Of a DNA stretch of 7,389 nucleotides, positions 7,233-7,389 are shown piece after piece (position 1 is the first letter of the stretch; every line of letters starts with the position of its first letter). The position numbers and the translations under genes were made by a program. The notes below the pieces were generated by a model. It was not told the DNA's origin and made no database searches. It was given only the letters and a program-made list of their open reading frames with translations. The stretch comes from Oscillospiraceae bacterium. GTDB taxonomy: Bacteria; Bacillota; Clostridia; Oscillospirales; Oscillospiraceae. The stretch is from assembly GCA_016286595.1 (NCBI GenBank), contig JAEETR010000114.1, forward strand, positions 1-7,389, written 5' to 3'.

Positions 7233-7238
7233 TACCAT
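7223..7238. promoter_or_regulatory. Palindrome over the -10 box, possible operator
   Basis: ATGGTA (7223-7228), GAAT, TACCAT (7233-7238) is a perfect 6-bp inverted repeat. It is extendable to 8 bp as RNA (7221-7240) with one G-U pair. Its centre lies within the candidate -10 hexamer, the position expected of a repressor operator. It could also be a simple hairpin at the edge of a repeated element. The binding protein is unknown. Confidence 0.35.
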
Positions 7239-7384
7239 GTGACACAAATCAAATAACGCTACTTACCAGGGACATACTACCTAAGATAAGTCTGTTTTGT
7301 TCTTTTGGCGAAAACTCTACTTATATTATGGCCTTATTTTCAGGTAGCAGAGATTTGTGTCGCGGCAAATGCAACCGCGTTTTT
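7239..7384 (+). ncRNA. Candidate structured RNA (small RNA or leader), family not recognised
   Basis: A transcript from the 7204-7232 promoter would start near 7239. Its 5' end GTGACACAAATC (7239-7250) pairs with GATTTGTGTCGC (7352-7363): a 12-bp closing stem with 10 perfect pairs, one G-U and a last G-C. Inside it, CTACCTAAGATAAG (7277-7290) pairs with CTTATTTTCAGGTAG (7333-7347), 14 pairs with one G-U and one bulged C. The apical loop 7291-7332 contains a small TTTT-GGCG-AAAA hairpin. The 5' internal strand (7251-7276) is long and the 3' strand is only four bases, giving an asymmetric junction. A terminator-like hairpin follows and overlaps the closing stem. Alternatives are a riboswitch or attenuator for a gene beyond the right edge, or a short inverted-repeat element (MITE); no target-site duplication is visible. 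Confidence 0.4.
7361..7384 (+). terminator. Terminator-like hairpin at the end of the candidate RNA
   Basis: CGCGG (7361-7365) pairs with CCGCG (7375-7379) around a 9-base loop, followed directly by five T (7380-7384). The stem is short but entirely G-C. Its left arm shares 7361-7363 with the closing stem of the upstream RNA fold, so the two structures compete. That layout resembles an attenuator or riboswitch expression platform. Confidence 0.35.
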
Positions 7385-7389
7385 GTGAC

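Noticed and set aside
7241..7361. MITE or insertion-sequence remnant bounded by the 10-bp inverted repeat GACACAAATC
   Set aside because: No target-site duplication flanks the repeats and no transposase remnant is convincing. The promoter aligned with the first paired base favours an RNA. It remains an alternative until the genome copy number is known.
7223..7389. Plus-strand open frame from ATG 7223 through the right edge (55 codons; Cys at residues 6, 26, 46 and 50, including a CxxxC at 46-50)
   Set aside because: It has no ribosome binding site at a usable distance, its ATG lies upstream of the predicted transcription start at ~7239, and its bases are taken up by paired stems. It runs off the window, so a real gene or a transposon fragment cannot be fully excluded.

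Overview
The window looks like chromosome from a GC-rich member of the Clostridia, probably Oscillospiraceae/Ruminococcaceae. That is inferred from strong AGGAGG-type ribosome binding sites, TTG starts, a rhomboid-like protein with the clostridial YLNLS...FIIPVKIKWLA signature, and an EF-G of the clostridial 'EF-G-like' type. All coding regions are GC-rich. The last ~195 bases are clearly AT-richer.

Layout: (1) Positions 1-533, minus strand: the N-terminal part of a rhomboid-like membrane protein that runs off the left edge. (2) Positions 534-737: a divergent intergenic region with back-to-back promoter candidates. (3) Positions 738-4982, plus strand: a tightly packed probable operon with gaps of 21 and 24 bases. 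It holds metK (S-adenosylmethionine synthetase), an RlmB/TrmH-type 2'-O-ribose methyltransferase that uses SAM, and a 745-residue membrane protein. (4) Positions 4983-5112: a short promoter region. (5) Positions 5113-7140: an EF-G-like translational GTPase, closed by a strong intrinsic terminator. (6) Positions 7194-7389: no convincing protein gene, but a well-formed promoter, a palindrome over its -10 box, and a transcript that could fold end to end and finish in a terminator-like hairpin.

The two most interesting items are the third operon gene and the right-hand tail. The 745-residue protein has the 4+2+2 membrane layout of a heavy-metal (P1B) ATPase and recognisable remnants of its N and P domains. 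The phosphorylated Asp motif, the CPC metal site, the TGE actuator loop, the HP motif and the GDGxND hinge are all replaced or gone, so it reads as a pseudo-ATPase with a long acidic N-terminal tail. The tail after the EF-G terminator looks like an independent small structured RNA or a regulated leader, which I cannot assign to a known family.

Functionally, metK makes SAM and the neighbouring methyltransferase spends it on 23S rRNA. The EF-G relative acts on the ribosome. The theme is translation and ribosome maintenance, with the pseudo-ATPase as the unexplained partner.
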